DNA of 64,000 bases from Halobacillus dabanensis (GTDB lineage Bacteria > Bacillota > Bacilli > Bacillales > Halobacillaceae), in contig NZ_FOSB01000005.1 of the NCBI RefSeq assembly GCF_900114165.1, forward strand, positions 1 through 64,000. The letters run 5' to 3'. This document shows positions 7,968 through 16,803 of this stretch, one piece after another. Made by a program: the position numbers and the translations under genes. Position 1 is the first letter of the stretch; every line of letters begins with the position of its first letter. The notes under the pieces were generated by a model, which ran no database searches, was not told the origin of the DNA, and saw only the letters and a list, made by a program, of their open reading frames with translations.

Positions 7968-8219
7968 ATGAATTCAGAAAGTATGGATGGAATCATGGGT
8001 TGTTTGAATAACGCCAAACTTGCTGTTGAAAGGGCCCAGGAAGACCGTACAGGATATACGGAGGCCCAGCAGCATGTGAAGCAGGCAGAAGAAATGTTGA
8101 GCCAGGCAAGGCGGAATCCACAATTCAATAATCAAGCGAACGAAAAAGAAATGCAACGAGCAGCTGATTTGCTCCGCTTGATTGAAGAAACCAATCAAGC
8201 GATCAATCGTAACTCCTGA
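7968..8219 (+). CDS. Small helical protein (DUF2564/DUF3813-like in style)
   Basis: A small protein of about 83 residues, strongly helical and rich in Ala, Gln and Glu (LNNAKLAVERAQ, AEEMLSQARRN, AADLLRLIEETNQAIN). It looks like two or three amphipathic helices with no membrane segment. Three in-frame ATGs (7959, 7962, 7968) crowd the AAGGAGG site; 7968 has the best spacing. The arrangement recalls small Bacillus proteins of the DUF2564 and DUF3813 groups, but I cannot assign it firmly. A terminator follows directly, so it is a single-gene transcript. Function unknown. Confidence 0.75.
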   Translation: MNSESMDGIMGCLNNAKLAVERAQEDRTGYTEAQQHVKQAEEMLSQARRNPQFNNQANEKEMQRAADLLRLIEETNQAINRNS

Positions 8220-8252
8220 CACATTGCTGGACAAGCAATGTGTTTTTTCTTT
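8220..8252 (+). terminator. Terminator
   Basis: CACATTGCT pairs with AGCAATGTG around a short loop and is followed by a T-rich run, right after the small helical-protein gene. Confidence 0.85.
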
Positions 8253-8365
8253 TTTACTCCTCCAACCGAGGGCATGTCCGGTTAATTGATTTAGCCTTTG
8301 TTCTACTTACGATGGACAAGAATACAAATAGTACAAGCTAAGTCAAATAACTAGGAGTGAGAACT

Positions 8366-8992
8366 TTGGGTGTGTTTCTCAGTTACATTTTCCTCGGACT
8401 ATCTCTTGCTGCCCCTCTCGGCCCTATCAATGCAGCACAAATCAATCATGGGATTAAAAATGGTTTTTTTCATTCTTGGTTGATTGGGTTAGGTTCGATC
8501 GTTGCCGAAATCTTCTTTATTTTGGCCGTGTTTTTCGGGGTTGTCCACTTCTTAGAAACTTCATTCATGAAAACATTCCTCTGGTCCTTCGGTGCATTTG
8601 TTCTTCTTTACACAGGGATCGAAAGTATTACAAGCTCCCAAAAGCTGCAATTGAATGACGAGCGCAGCAAAGACTCGTTAATAAAGACCTTCTCGACAGG
8701 GTTCTTGATTTCCATCAGTAACCCGTTATCGATTTTATTCTGGCTTGGAATTTATGGCTCTGTTTTAGCCAACACGATCCATAAGTATGACAATGCCCAT
8801 TTACTTCTTTATGGAGGGGCGATCTTGATCGGTGTGATGGTATGGGATATTACGATGGCCTGTGTTTCTAGTGGCTTCCGTAATTTTTTGACAGAGCGGA
8901 CGCTTAAAGGCATTGCAGTTTTCACGGGTGTGTCCTTGCTCGGTTTCGCTTTTTATTTTGGATATCAGGCAGTGAAGATGATCTTTTTTTGA
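8366..8992 (+). CDS. LysE-family amino acid exporter
   Basis: A protein of 208 residues with about six membrane helices. The N-terminus LSLAAPLGPINAAQINHG matches the LysE/RhtB pattern (GxxPGP...), and ISNPLSILFWLGIYG in the middle is the second conserved loop. TTG 8366 is preferred as start because GGAG (8354-8357) is eight bases upstream; the alternative GTG 8357 lies within the ribosome site. Family members export lysine, threonine, homoserine or similar amino acids with the proton gradient. The substrate is not predictable. No operon partner is visible. Confidence 0.88.
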   Translation: MGVFLSYIFLGLSLAAPLGPINAAQINHGIKNGFFHSWLIGLGSIVAEIFFILAVFFGVVHFLETSFMKTFLWSFGAFVLLYTGIESITSSQKLQLNDERSKDSLIKTFSTGFLISISNPLSILFWLGIYGSVLANTIHKYDNAHLLLYGGAILIGVMVWDITMACVSSGFRNFLTERTLKGIAVFTGVSLLGFAFYFGYQAVKMIFF

Positions 8993-9172
8993 TTTTATAA
9001 TTGGGATAGTGGGCGATATCCTTGGATTTGGCGGATATCCGGCCAGTTCATGAAAAAATAGACTAGTTAAACGTTTTCTTTATTTCCTTGGCTTCACGGT
9101 TTCTAGACATTCACGTTTTCCATGATTACATACTTCCTCCAACGTAAATTGGATTGTGAAGGGGTTTTGCTG

Positions 9173-10663
9173 TTGAAAAAAGCAGGGATTGATTGGTCTT
9201 TTTTCTTGACGATGGCTACACTATTGTTCGGCATATGTCTGGTGATTTTTTTATTCCCTGAACAGATTTATCTCATGTTTGAATCAATCCGCACACAGAT
9301 CAACGAAGCATTCGGGATTGTCTTTTTATGGATCGGCATGTGTTCTTTATTGTTTTTGATCTGGGTGGCGTTCAGCAGGTATGGACAAATCAAATTAGGC
9401 AGGCCGGAGGAGGGACCAGCCTTTTCTAATCTCAGTTGGGTAGCCATGGTTTTTTGTGCGGGGATCGGTTCGGGGATCATGTATTGGGGTACGATCGAAT
9501 GGGGGTACCATTATGACGCACCACCATTAGGCCTTGCTCCTAATACTCCGGCCGCTGTAGAGTGGAGCGCGGCTTACGGGCTTTTTCATCACGGGCCGAC
9601 GGCATGGGCGATGTATGGGCTACCTGCTTTGCCTATCGCTTATCTTTATCATGTCAAACAACTTCCGATCCTTAAAATCAGTGAAGCTTGTCGTCCTCTT
9701 TTGAAACACCACAGTGATGGGTTGATCGGTAAGATCATCGATTTGTTTTTTGTCATCAGCTTACTAGGGGCATCTGGGACAAGTCTTGGAATCAGTGTGC
9801 CGATGATGTCTGCTGGTATAACCAAGGTTACCGGAATTCCAAGCAGTTTTCTTTTAGATTTAACCATCCTTTTTATATGTACAGTTATCTTCGCTATCAG
9901 TGTTTATTCTGGTTTAGAAAAAGGAATCAAGGTGTTAAGCAATGTGAACATCGTTTTAGTTCTTTTCTTACTGCTGTTTGTTTTCATTATCGGTCCGACT
10001 GTCTTTATTATGGAAATATCGACTAATAGTATCGGGTTGATCGCCAATAATTTTTTCAGGCTGAATACGTGGATCGACCCCATCGGAAGGTCAGGATTCC
10101 CGGAAAAATGGACGATTTTTTATTGGGCATGGTGGTTGGTGTACGCCCCGTTTGTAGGACTGTTCATTGCTAAGGTTTCTAAAGGGAGGACCATTAAACA
10201 AATGATTTTGGGGACGATTATCTTCGGCCCTTTAGGGTGCTGGCTCTTTTTCTTCATCCTCGGCAGCTATGGTCTTCATCTCCAGCTATCCCAGCTGCTT
10301 GATATTACAGCTTTCCTTCATCGTGGAGAACCTCATCACGCGATCATTTCCATCATCCACACCCTGCCTCTTGGAAATCTTATGGTCCTTTTATTTACTG
10401 TTCTGGCGATCATCTTCGTTGCAACTACCTATGACACATCCTCCTATATCATCGCTGCCGTCACTCAAAAATCACTCGATGGGGATCCGATTAAGTGGAA
10501 CCGCCTTTTTTGGGCTTTCTCCCTGGCACTTCCTCCGATGGCTTTATTATTCATCGGCAGTCTGAATACACTCCAGGCTGTTGCTATAATTGTAGCTCTT
10601 CCTTCGTGTCTGATCATGATATTGTTATCCCTGTCTTTCCTCAAGCTGATGGAAAATCATTAG
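9173..10663 (+). CDS. BCCT-family betaine/carnitine/choline transporter
   Basis: A 496-residue, twelve-helix member of the betaine-carnitine-choline transporter family. The signature around transmembrane segment 8, FYWAWWLVYAPFVGLFIAKV, is intact, as is the glycine-rich CAGIGSGIMYWGTIEW segment of helix 3, and WAMYGLPALPIAY follows. TTG 9173 has a GAAGGGG site seven to eight bases upstream; an in-frame ATG at 9122 lacks one. It imports a quaternary ammonium osmolyte, probably with sodium. It stands alone, unlike the second BCCT gene at 23091, which belongs to the carnitine module, so a general osmoprotectant role (glycine betaine or choline) is the more likely guess. Confidence 0.92.
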   Translation: MKKAGIDWSFFLTMATLLFGICLVIFLFPEQIYLMFESIRTQINEAFGIVFLWIGMCSLLFLIWVAFSRYGQIKLGRPEEGPAFSNLSWVAMVFCAGIGSGIMYWGTIEWGYHYDAPPLGLAPNTPAAVEWSAAYGLFHHGPTAWAMYGLPALPIAYLYHVKQLPILKISEACRPLLKHHSDGLIGKIIDLFFVISLLGASGTSLGISVPMMSAGITKVTGIPSSFLLDLTILFICTVIFAISVYSGLEKGIKVLSNVNIVLVLFLLLFVFIIGPTVFIMEISTNSIGLIANNFFRLNTWIDPIGRSGFPEKWTIFYWAWWLVYAPFVGLFIAKVSKGRTIKQMILGTIIFGPLGCWLFFFILGSYGLHLQLSQLLDITAFLHRGEPHHAIISIIHTLPLGNLMVLLFTVLAIIFVATTYDTSSYIIAAVTQKSLDGDPIKWNRLFWAFSLALPPMALLFIGSLNTLQAVAIIVALPSCLIMILLSLSFLKLMENH

Positions 10664-10815
10664 TAAGAGGGAGGATATACATTCTTTCAGGGGAGTCATT
10701 AGTGAAAAAGGAGTTGTTGCTGCAGCTCCTTTTATTTTATTTTCATGAAGGGGAGAAGAAGGGTTTTCATCCATAGATGGAGAAAACGTATAAGGAATTT
10801 TAGGGGGGAGATAGA

Positions 10816-11301
10816 GTGAGTTATGAAATTGTAACTGTACCAGCCTACAGGGCAGTAGGGTTAAAGTGGGAGGGGACATTTTCTGAAATCGTGCCAGATT
10901 TAAAAAATGTCATTCGACAAAGTGAACAGCGAGCAGGTGAATTAGAATATAAGGTGAATCCACATGTTCAGTTAGGTTTATCTTATCATGTCGTCGAAAA
11001 TGGCTTCGCTCATTTTGCAGTGTATGAAGTGAGTGAGAAACAGGAAATTCCTGATGGGATGGTCGAAGTGAGGGTTCCTGAATGGACGTATGGGAAGACG
11101 AAGCATCACAAAGGAAAAGACATACAAAAAACTTACACCGATTTACATCAATGGCTTTTTGAGAGTGACTACAAGGCGTTGAGAGAACCTGGTGTAGATT
11201 ACTATGACCCTTATATGCCAATAAAACATGAGTATTACCCATTGGACCGTGATCCAGATGATCCGCATTTTGATATTCTTATACCGATTGTAAAAAAATG
11301 A
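10816..11301 (+). CDS. GyrI-like small-molecule-binding domain protein
   Basis: A 161-residue stand-alone effector-binding domain of the GyrI/AraC type. It opens YEIVTVPAYRAVGLKWEGTF, typical for the first strand of this fold, and ends with DFDILIPIVKK-like strands (HFDILIPIVKK), the usual closing strand. There is no DNA-binding domain. Such proteins bind hydrophobic or cationic compounds and in some cases hydrolyse them. GTG 10816 follows GGGGGGAGATA. It has its own terminator at 11341. A second, shorter GyrI-like gene lies at 27527. Ligand unknown. Confidence 0.82.
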   Translation: MSYEIVTVPAYRAVGLKWEGTFSEIVPDLKNVIRQSEQRAGELEYKVNPHVQLGLSYHVVENGFAHFAVYEVSEKQEIPDGMVEVRVPEWTYGKTKHHKGKDIQKTYTDLHQWLFESDYKALREPGVDYYDPYMPIKHEYYPLDRDPDDPHFDILIPIVKK

Positions 11302-11340
11302 GGTTATTAGTTACTACGGGGCCAATTGATTGGAATAGGA

Positions 11341-11377
11341 AAAACGCTTGGAAAATTAAAATCCAGGCGTTTTTTTG
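11341..11377 (+). terminator. Terminator after the GyrI-like gene
   Basis: AAAACGCTTGGA pairs with TCCAGGCGTTTT (one G-T pair) and is followed by a T run. Downstream, 11380-11708 holds no gene I can support, although one frame reads a short hydrophobic peptide (KTIGIILFLASINVIVLGTL) without a start codon. Confidence 0.8.
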
Positions 11378-11714
11378 TTTGTCCTTTATGGATGATCATC
11401 GTGTGCCTTGAACGTTATTTTATTGGCGAAATAAAAAGCGCAAAGGTATAGATGGAAAAAGACAATCGGGATCATCCTGTTTTTGGCCTCGATAAACGTG
11501 ATTGTTCTGGGCACCCTATAAATGGGTGATTACAGGCAACAAAGAAACGCTTTTGCTTTCAGAAGATAACACCAGTTGATAAACGGAGGGGAATCAAGCG
11601 GGTGGGCAAGAGGGTTAAGTAATTCAGCATATAATTTACGCAAAAATGGACCCTTCCTACATTTCTCAACTAATTAGCAGGATCAGGGCCTAGTCTATAT
11701 AAAGGGGTATGATT

Positions 11715-13067
11715 ATGAGCTGTTCAACTTCCGGGGGGCAAGGTTCTAAGAACGAAAAGCAAGGGAATCTCAAGTGGTGGCAACTATCTCTGGTGGGTGT
11801 AGGATGCACGATAGGAACCGGGTATTTCTTAGGTTCCAGTATCGGGATCACAATCACAGGGCCTTCCATCGTGTTTTCCTTTCTCTTAGCAGCCATCGGC
11901 ACCTACGCTGTTTTTAATTTACTTGCAAAAATGACTGCAAAGGACCCGCAGGAAGGGTCGTTCTGTTACTATGCAGGAAAAGCCTTCGGGCGTTGGGCGC
12001 GGTTCAGCTGTGGTTGGAATTATTGGTGGTCAACAACGCTTATCATGGGAAGTCAACTCATTGCTTTGTCGATCCTTTCCCAGTTTTGGTTTCCCAATGT
12101 CCCGCTCTGGGTTTTTGCAGGTGGATATGCCATTTTGTCCATATTAGTCGTGCTCATGGGAACGAAAAGTTTTGATAAGGTGGAAGATATATTAGCCGTA
12201 ATCAAAACGGCTGCAATCATTATGTTTATCCTTTTAGGTGCAGCCGCTCTACTAGGATGGATACCAGGAGGGCCAGATCAAAAAACAGGTTTTCCGAATA
12301 CCAGGGATGAGCTTTTCCCAGAAGGTTTTTCTGGGTTTTGGGCTTCCCTCATTTATGCTTTCTATGCGTTCGGAGGGATAGAAGTCATCGGCCTGATGGC
12401 GATCAGGCTCAAAAATAAGGAAGATGCTCCTAAATCAGGTACAATCATGTTGCTGCTGCTTACCGTCATTTACGTATTATCATTAGGATTGGCGGTGACG
12501 ATGGTGTCGGTGGATGCTATCGATCCTAATGAAAGTCCTTTTGTGACAGCTTTAGCTGATTATAAACTTGCCTTCTTCCCACATGTATTCAATGCAGCTA
12601 TCATCATAGCTGGATTTTCTACATTGACTGCAGCTTTGTTCGGTGTTACGACCCTGCTCGTCACAATCGCAAAGGATGGCGATGCACCTTCTATATTTGC
12701 GAAGAAACTTAAAAATTTCAAAGAGCTTCCATTACCTTCTCTCGGTCTTGGAGCGATCGGATTAATGGCCTCTGTCATAACTGCCCTGCTTTTGCCAGAC
12801 AAGACGTATGAATACATTACAACGGCTGCAGGGATTCTGCTTTTGTATAACTGGACGTTCATCATTCTTTCTTCTTTTCGGATTCTTAAGGAAACGAAAA
12901 TGTTTGCTAAAATAGTATCCATTGTCGGACTGATCCTGATTTTAGCCGCGATAAGTGGGACACTGGTGGAAGAAAGCATCCGTCCAGGTCTGTTTATCAG
13001 TCTGTTACTGACCGCGATCATTGCGGGTGTCACTTTTATCATGAGCCGGAAGTGGAAAAAGTCTTGA
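11715..13067 (+). CDS. APC-family amino acid permease 1
   Basis: A protein of about 450 residues with twelve predicted helices. The first helix carries LVGVGCTIGTGYFLGSSIGI, the amino-acid-binding GxG loop of APC transporters, and FWASLIYAFYAFGGIEVIGL is the conserved helix 6 region. It resembles amino acid permeases of the AAT subgroup. ATG 11715 is chosen because AAAGGGG lies seven bases upstream; the ATG at 11709 is too close. It imports an unspecified amino acid by proton symport. The 3' 145 bp of this gene are repeated, with changes, at 14676-14822, suggesting that a paralogue once lay nearby. Confidence 0.9.
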   Translation: MSCSTSGGQGSKNEKQGNLKWWQLSLVGVGCTIGTGYFLGSSIGITITGPSIVFSFLLAAIGTYAVFNLLAKMTAKDPQEGSFCYYAGKAFGRWARFSCGWNYWWSTTLIMGSQLIALSILSQFWFPNVPLWVFAGGYAILSILVVLMGTKSFDKVEDILAVIKTAAIIMFILLGAAALLGWIPGGPDQKTGFPNTRDELFPEGFSGFWASLIYAFYAFGGIEVIGLMAIRLKNKEDAPKSGTIMLLLLTVIYVLSLGLAVTMVSVDAIDPNESPFVTALADYKLAFFPHVFNAAIIIAGFSTLTAALFGVTTLLVTIAKDGDAPSIFAKKLKNFKELPLPSLGLGAIGLMASVITALLLPDKTYEYITTAAGILLLYNWTFIILSSFRILKETKMFAKIVSIVGLILILAAISGTLVEESIRPGLFISLLLTAIIAGVTFIMSRKWKKS

Positions 13068-13085
13068 GAAAATATAAATTCCAGG

Positions 13086-13115
13086 AAACCACGGATTCTG
13101 TTCGTGGTTTTTTTG
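13086..13115 (+). terminator. Terminator after permease 1
   Basis: AAACCACG pairs with CGTGGTTT and is followed by seven Ts, 20 bases after the stop codon. Confidence 0.88.
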
Positions 13116-13122
13116 TTTGATG

Positions 13123-13160
13123 GTGCCTGAATTCCTCTAGTCATGTAGTGGAACAGGCAC
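13123..13160. repeat. Family A repeat, copy 4 (shortened)
   Basis: GTGCCTG and CAGGCAC arms flank a core that has lost the CCCC/GGGG part (GAATTCCTCTAGTCATGTAGTGGAA). A T run follows, so it can add to the upstream terminator. Confidence 0.7.
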
Positions 13161-13311
13161 TTTTTTTCTGAACTACTCCATGCGGAAGGTTTCCGTTATA
13201 ATCCATCAATGAAATAGGGGTTTACTTGGCGGCCAAAATGAGAAATGCATGGAATAGGAACAAAATATTAGATAAAACGATAAGTTTTCTGGATAAAAGG
13301 AGTGAAAATCT

Positions 13312-14610
13312 ATGGGAGAGTATAAGGAAAATAGTCTTTCGCTCATTGGGGCGATTGGTCTTGGTACAGGTGTCATGATTAGTGCGGGAATCTTCGCTCT
13401 ACTTGGACAGGTCGCAGAATTGGCAGGAACATGGTTTCCGCTCATGTTCATCGCAGGTGGAATAGTGACAGGCTTCAGTGCTTACTCTTACGTTAAAATG
13501 AGCAATGAATATCCATCCGCCGGTGGTATAGGAATGTTTCTGGTGAAAGCTTATGGAAAAGGAACATTGACTGCCTCAGCAGCTATGTTGATGGCTGTAT
13601 CTATGGTAATCAACCAGAGTTTAGTGGCCCGTACTTTTGGTACTTACACTTTGCAAATATTCAATGTAGATGAAGGCAGCTTTCTTGTTCCTGTTCTAGG
13701 TGTAGGATTACTTTTATTTGCTTTTATAGTAAATATATCAGGGAATAGCTTTATTCAAACTTTTACCTCTGTTATATCCCTTTTGAAAATTATCGGGTTA
13801 GTCGTTTTTGCTATGGGAGGATTATGGGTAGTTGGCTTTTCCGTTGCTCCAGCAGAAGGAGGAAGTGGAACCCCTGAATCCACAGTGGCAAGTATGATTG
13901 CTGCAATCGCCTTAACCATTCTTTCTTTTAAAGGTTTTACAACCATCACAAATAGTGGTTCAGAAATTGTTAAACCTAAGAAAAATGTCGGGAGAGCTAT
14001 CATAATAACGATACTGATCACTCTTGTGGTTTATTTGCTTGTTGCATGGGTAGTTTCCAGTAATTTATCGCTAAGTAATATTATTGAGGCAAAAAACTAT
14101 TCACTTGCTGAAGCGGCTAGACCTGCTTTTGGTGACTACGGGGTATGGTTCACAGTTGCTATTGCTATTGTTGCAACCATTTCCGGTATTATTGCTAGTG
14201 TTTTTGCTGTTTCCCGTATGTTAGCGATGCTTACAGACATGAAGTTGATTCCTCACAAGCATTTTGGCATGCCAGGAAGAATTCAAAAGCACACACTTGT
14301 TTATACGATTGTGTTGGCGATGTTTCTGGCGGTTGTCTTTGATTTAACCCGGATTGCCTCTGTAGGGGCTATCTTGTATCTTGTCATGGATATGATGGTA
14401 CATTGGGGAGTATTTAAACATCTTCGTAAGAAAGTTAATGCCAATCCAGGAATCGTATTAACAGCATTCTGTTTAGATGGAATTGTATTGACGGCTTTTA
14501 CATGGGTGAAATTGAAAAATGATTGGCTGATCGTAGCTGTATCTCTATTATTTATTGTGTTCATTTTTATTGGGGAACATTTCTTTTTGAAAAATAAATC
14601 GGAGGAGTAA
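13312..14610 (+). CDS. APC-family amino acid permease 2
   Basis: A 432-residue, twelve-helix APC-superfamily permease, only distantly related to permease 1. LSLIGAIGLGTGVMISAGIFALLG contains the substrate-binding glycine loop of helix 1, and EYPSAGGIGMFLVKAYGKG the following helix. FKGFTTITNSGSEIVKPKKNVGRAI is the conserved helix 6-7 region. Start ATG 13312 follows AAAGGAG at good distance. It is followed by a family A repeat and the remnant of another permease gene, so this locus has seen rearrangement. Substrate unknown. Confidence 0.9.
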   Translation: MGEYKENSLSLIGAIGLGTGVMISAGIFALLGQVAELAGTWFPLMFIAGGIVTGFSAYSYVKMSNEYPSAGGIGMFLVKAYGKGTLTASAAMLMAVSMVINQSLVARTFGTYTLQIFNVDEGSFLVPVLGVGLLLFAFIVNISGNSFIQTFTSVISLLKIIGLVVFAMGGLWVVGFSVAPAEGGSGTPESTVASMIAAIALTILSFKGFTTITNSGSEIVKPKKNVGRAIIITILITLVVYLLVAWVVSSNLSLSNIIEAKNYSLAEAARPAFGDYGVWFTVAIAIVATISGIIASVFAVSRMLAMLTDMKLIPHKHFGMPGRIQKHTLVYTIVLAMFLAVVFDLTRIASVGAILYLVMDMMVHWGVFKHLRKKVNANPGIVLTAFCLDGIVLTAFTWVKLKNDWLIVAVSLLFIVFIFIGEHFFLKNKSEE

Positions 14611-14619
14611 AGTTCGACA

Positions 14620-14670
14620 TTGCCTGATCTCCGCTGCACTAATGCCTTCATACAGTGGGGTCAGGCACTG
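14620..14670. repeat. Family A palindromic repeat, copy 5
   Basis: TTGCCTGATCTCCGCTGCAC...ACAGTGGGGTCAGGCAC, a slightly diverged copy, lies directly after the permease 2 stop codon and forms a long stem. Confidence 0.85.
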
Positions 14671-14675
14671 ATTTG

Positions 14676-14822
14676 AAATAGTTTTCATTGTGGGTTTGAT
14701 TCTGATTTTAGCCGCCATAATCGGGGTGCTGGGGAAAAGCACCCATCCAGGTCTGTTTATCAGTCTGTTACTGACCGCGATCATTGCGGGTGTCACTTTT
14801 ATCATGAGCCGGAAGTGGATCC
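14676..14822 (+). pseudogene. 3' fragment of a third permease gene
   Basis: This stretch repeats positions 12910-13057 of permease 1. About 75 bases (from TCCAGGTCTG to CGGAAGTGGA) are identical, whereas the preceding 70 differ at several places. The reading frame is kept (VGLILILAAIIGVLGKS...FIMSRKW) and the differences do not introduce stops. There is no start codon or upstream part, because the copy begins right after a family A repeat and ends at another one. It therefore looks like the tail of a former paralogue, cut off by deletion or recombination between repeats. Confidence 0.88.
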
Positions 14823-14831
14823 TGAAAAGAA

Positions 14832-14883
14832 GGTGCCTGACCCCCACTACACTAATGCTTTAATACAGTGGGGGTCAGGCACC
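14832..14883. repeat. Family A palindromic repeat, copy 6
   Basis: GGTGCCTGACCCCCACTACA...CAGTGGGGGTCAGGCACC, a nearly perfect copy with one of the longest stems. Together with copy 5 it brackets the permease remnant. Confidence 0.92.
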
Positions 14884-14895
14884 GGTAGATAATAC

Positions 14896-14927
14896 AAAGC
14901 TGGGGTATGGCACCCCAGCTTTTTTTA
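14896..14927. terminator. Terminator between convergent units (permease region and gldA)
   Basis: AAAGCTGGGG pairs with CCCCAGCTTT, with TTTTTTTAT on the plus side and TTTGTATT on the minus side. It overlaps the end of the minus-strand gldA gene and probably serves both directions. Confidence 0.8.
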
Positions 14928-16043
14928 TGATTCGTCTAGCTGCAACATTCCTTTGAAGCTTTTGGCATATTGATCTGTAGCAATGATCGCATCTGCCACC
15001 TCGTCAGCAGTTACAGAAAAGGCCTGGTGGATCGTTTCTCCTTCGGCGGTTGCTGCTTCTGCAACTTTGAGGATATCTTCTCTGGACGCATCTTTCAGTT
15101 TGATGTCTTCTAACGTGATTGGCAGGTCAAGGCTTGAATATAATGCCATATATTGCTCGATTTCATCTTGAGGATGTTGTTCCATCGTCAATTGGACAAG
15201 GGTTCCGAAAGCCACTTTCTCCCCATGTGTAAGATGATGAATATCCCCTTCTAATGCGGTGAAGCCGTTATGGATCGCGTGGGCAGCACCCAGTCCGCCA
15301 CTTTCAAATCCAAGACCGCTGAGTAGGGTGTTCGCTTCAATCACATTTTCTAACGCAGGCGTTACTACTTGGCGTTCGTTCGATTGGTAAGCGAGTAATG
15401 CATAATCAAAGAGTGTTTCTTCACATTTTTCGGCAATTGCCTGCGCGGCAAGCGTCGTTTGACCTCCTGCCATCGTATTACCGCTGTTGTTCACAACACT
15501 TCTAACCTCTACGAAGGTTGCCAGGGCATCGGCAATACCAGATGCTAAGAAGCGAGGAGGTGCGCCTGCAATGATTTTCGAATCCAATAATACAAGATCC
15601 GGATTCTTGCTGTAGAAACGATAGGACTCAAATACACCCTCATCTGAGTAAACAACGGAAAGTGCGCTCGTTGGTGCATCTGTAGAAGCGGTTGTGGGAA
15701 CGATTACCGTATATCCCTGTACCTCATCAGCAACCGCTTTTGCAGTATCCAGCGTTTTTCCTCCACCGACACCAATGACGATGGAAGCTTGAGCCTCTTT
15801 GGCAATATCGGCGATTCGGTCCATTTCCGCTGGAGAGGCTTCCCCGTTAAATACAACGTTTTTCGTATGGATATTTTTCTCTTCCAGGTAAGATACGACA
15901 TCATCACCTGCAATTTTCCAAACGGTTTCGTCTGCAATGACCACAGCCGTCTCACCAATACCTTCTAAATGTTGCCCGATTTTTTTGATAGCATCTCTGC
16001 CTTGTACATATTTTGCTGGACTAATGTATACACGTTCTTTCAT
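14925..16043 (-). CDS. gldA: Glycerol dehydrogenase
   Basis: A 372-residue iron/zinc-type alcohol dehydrogenase (Fe-ADH superfamily) of the GldA group. [19 protein letters not shown] (about residues 88-106) is the NAD-binding GGG loop, and [18 protein letters not shown] is diagnostic of glycerol dehydrogenases. Metal ligands are supplied by the D in [11 protein letters not shown] and the histidines in [11 protein letters not shown] and [11 protein letters not shown]. The length fits. It oxidises glycerol to dihydroxyacetone with NAD. It is a single gene, starting at 16043 behind GGATGAG. A dihydroxyacetone kinase, its usual metabolic partner, is not in the window. Confidence 0.94.
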   Translation of the reverse strand: MKERVYISPAKYVQGRDAIKKIGQHLEGIGETAVVIADETVWKIAGDDVVSYLEEKNIHTKNVVFNGEASPAEMDRIADIAKEAQASIVIGVGGGKTLDTAKAVADEVQGYTVIVPTTASTDAPTSALSVVYSDEGVFESYRFYSKNPDLVLLDSKIIAGAPPRFLASGIADALATFVEVRSVVNNSGNTMAGGQTTLAAQAIAEKCEETLFDYALLAYQSNERQVVTPALENVIEANTLLSGLGFESGGLGAAHAIHNGFTALEGDIHHLTHGEKVAFGTLVQLTMEQHPQDEIEQYMALYSSLDLPITLEDIKLKDASREDILKVAEAATAEGETIHQAFSVTADEVADAIIATDQYAKSFKGMLQLDES

Positions 16044-16204
16044 TTTTAACTCATCCTTTCTTATCTATTACATTTTGTTATCTTCCCTGATCGTGAGTGA
16101 TGTTAAACGGGTATATAAAAAATCACATCCGCACACAATACAACTGTCATGAGCATCGATGCTGTGACTAAACATGCTCCATAAAAAACAGGAGGGGACC
16201 TCTC

Positions 16205-16513
16205 ATGAAAAATAACCAAAACATGAACCAGCAACTTAACCAAATTCAACAAGAAAGCAAGAAGCTTGCTCAACAAGAACAGCAAAATGCGGCCCAGCTT
16301 CAACAGCAACAGGGCAGCCAGAAAGCTCAAAATATGGCTCAAATGGAAGCACAAGCTGCTCAGGAATTAGAAAATATGGCTCAAGGTGCACAAAACCTGC
16401 AAAGCCAAAACAGTGCTGGGCAACAGGCTCCATTTGGAACGGAATTTGCATCAGAGACGGATGTTCAAGAGGTCAAACGTCAAAATCAACAATCCCAAAG
16501 AAACAAAAAGTAA
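16205..16513 (+). CDS. sspE: Gamma-type small acid-soluble spore protein
   Basis: A 102-residue protein, extremely rich in Gln, Asn and Ala, with no hydrophobic segment. The C-terminal FGTEFASETDVQEVKRQNQQ is the gamma-SASP repeat, including the EFASE site cut by the spore protease GPR at germination. Usual SspE proteins carry two or more such repeats; here only one remains and the N-terminal 70 residues are a Gln-rich, partly coiled stretch (QQESKKLAQQEQQNAAQL). The protein serves as an amino acid reserve in the spore core. ATG 16205 follows AGGAGGGG. Expression is expected from a forespore sigma-G promoter, which I could not locate with confidence. Confidence 0.85.
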   Translation: MKNNQNMNQQLNQIQQESKKLAQQEQQNAAQLQQQQGSQKAQNMAQMEAQAAQELENMAQGAQNLQSQNSAGQQAPFGTEFASETDVQEVKRQNQQSQRNKK

Positions 16514-16572
16514 CCCTCTTTCATTGAAAAAGAGCTCCAGATAAACAGGAGTCTTTATAAGGTGAAAACTCA

Positions 16573-16618
16573 AAAAGGCTGTCCAGATCGGGTAAACGGA
16601 CTGGACAGCCTTTTTTTA
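16573..16618 (+). terminator. Terminator after the spore protein gene
   Basis: A 14-bp stem, AAAAGGCTGTCCAG with CTGGACAGCCTTTT, is followed by a T run, 60 bases after the stop codon. Confidence 0.9.
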
Positions 16619-16803
16619 TCTCCGTATAAGCTTGATATGTATCTCCATGCCATTTTTTCATAAAAGAATATCGACCACAGTCGACCGGGATTACTGAACG
16701 GTCTAGGGTACAAAGTTCGTTGAATGAGCTTCTATTTTTTATTAGGCGTCCATACATAAAAATTGTATCCCCCGTAAAAAATAAAGGGTACGGGAGGTAT
16801 ATT

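Noticed and set aside
11380-11700. T-box or other amino acid riboswitch upstream of permease 1
   Set aside because: No T-box core (GGGTGG-type sequence with antiterminator) or other known riboswitch motif was found; a short hydrophobic frame there lacks a start codon.
12560-13144. 194-codon minus-strand frame opposite permease 1
   Set aside because: Shadow of the permease gene; a similar shadow recurs opposite the duplicated fragment, which simply reflects the DNA copy.
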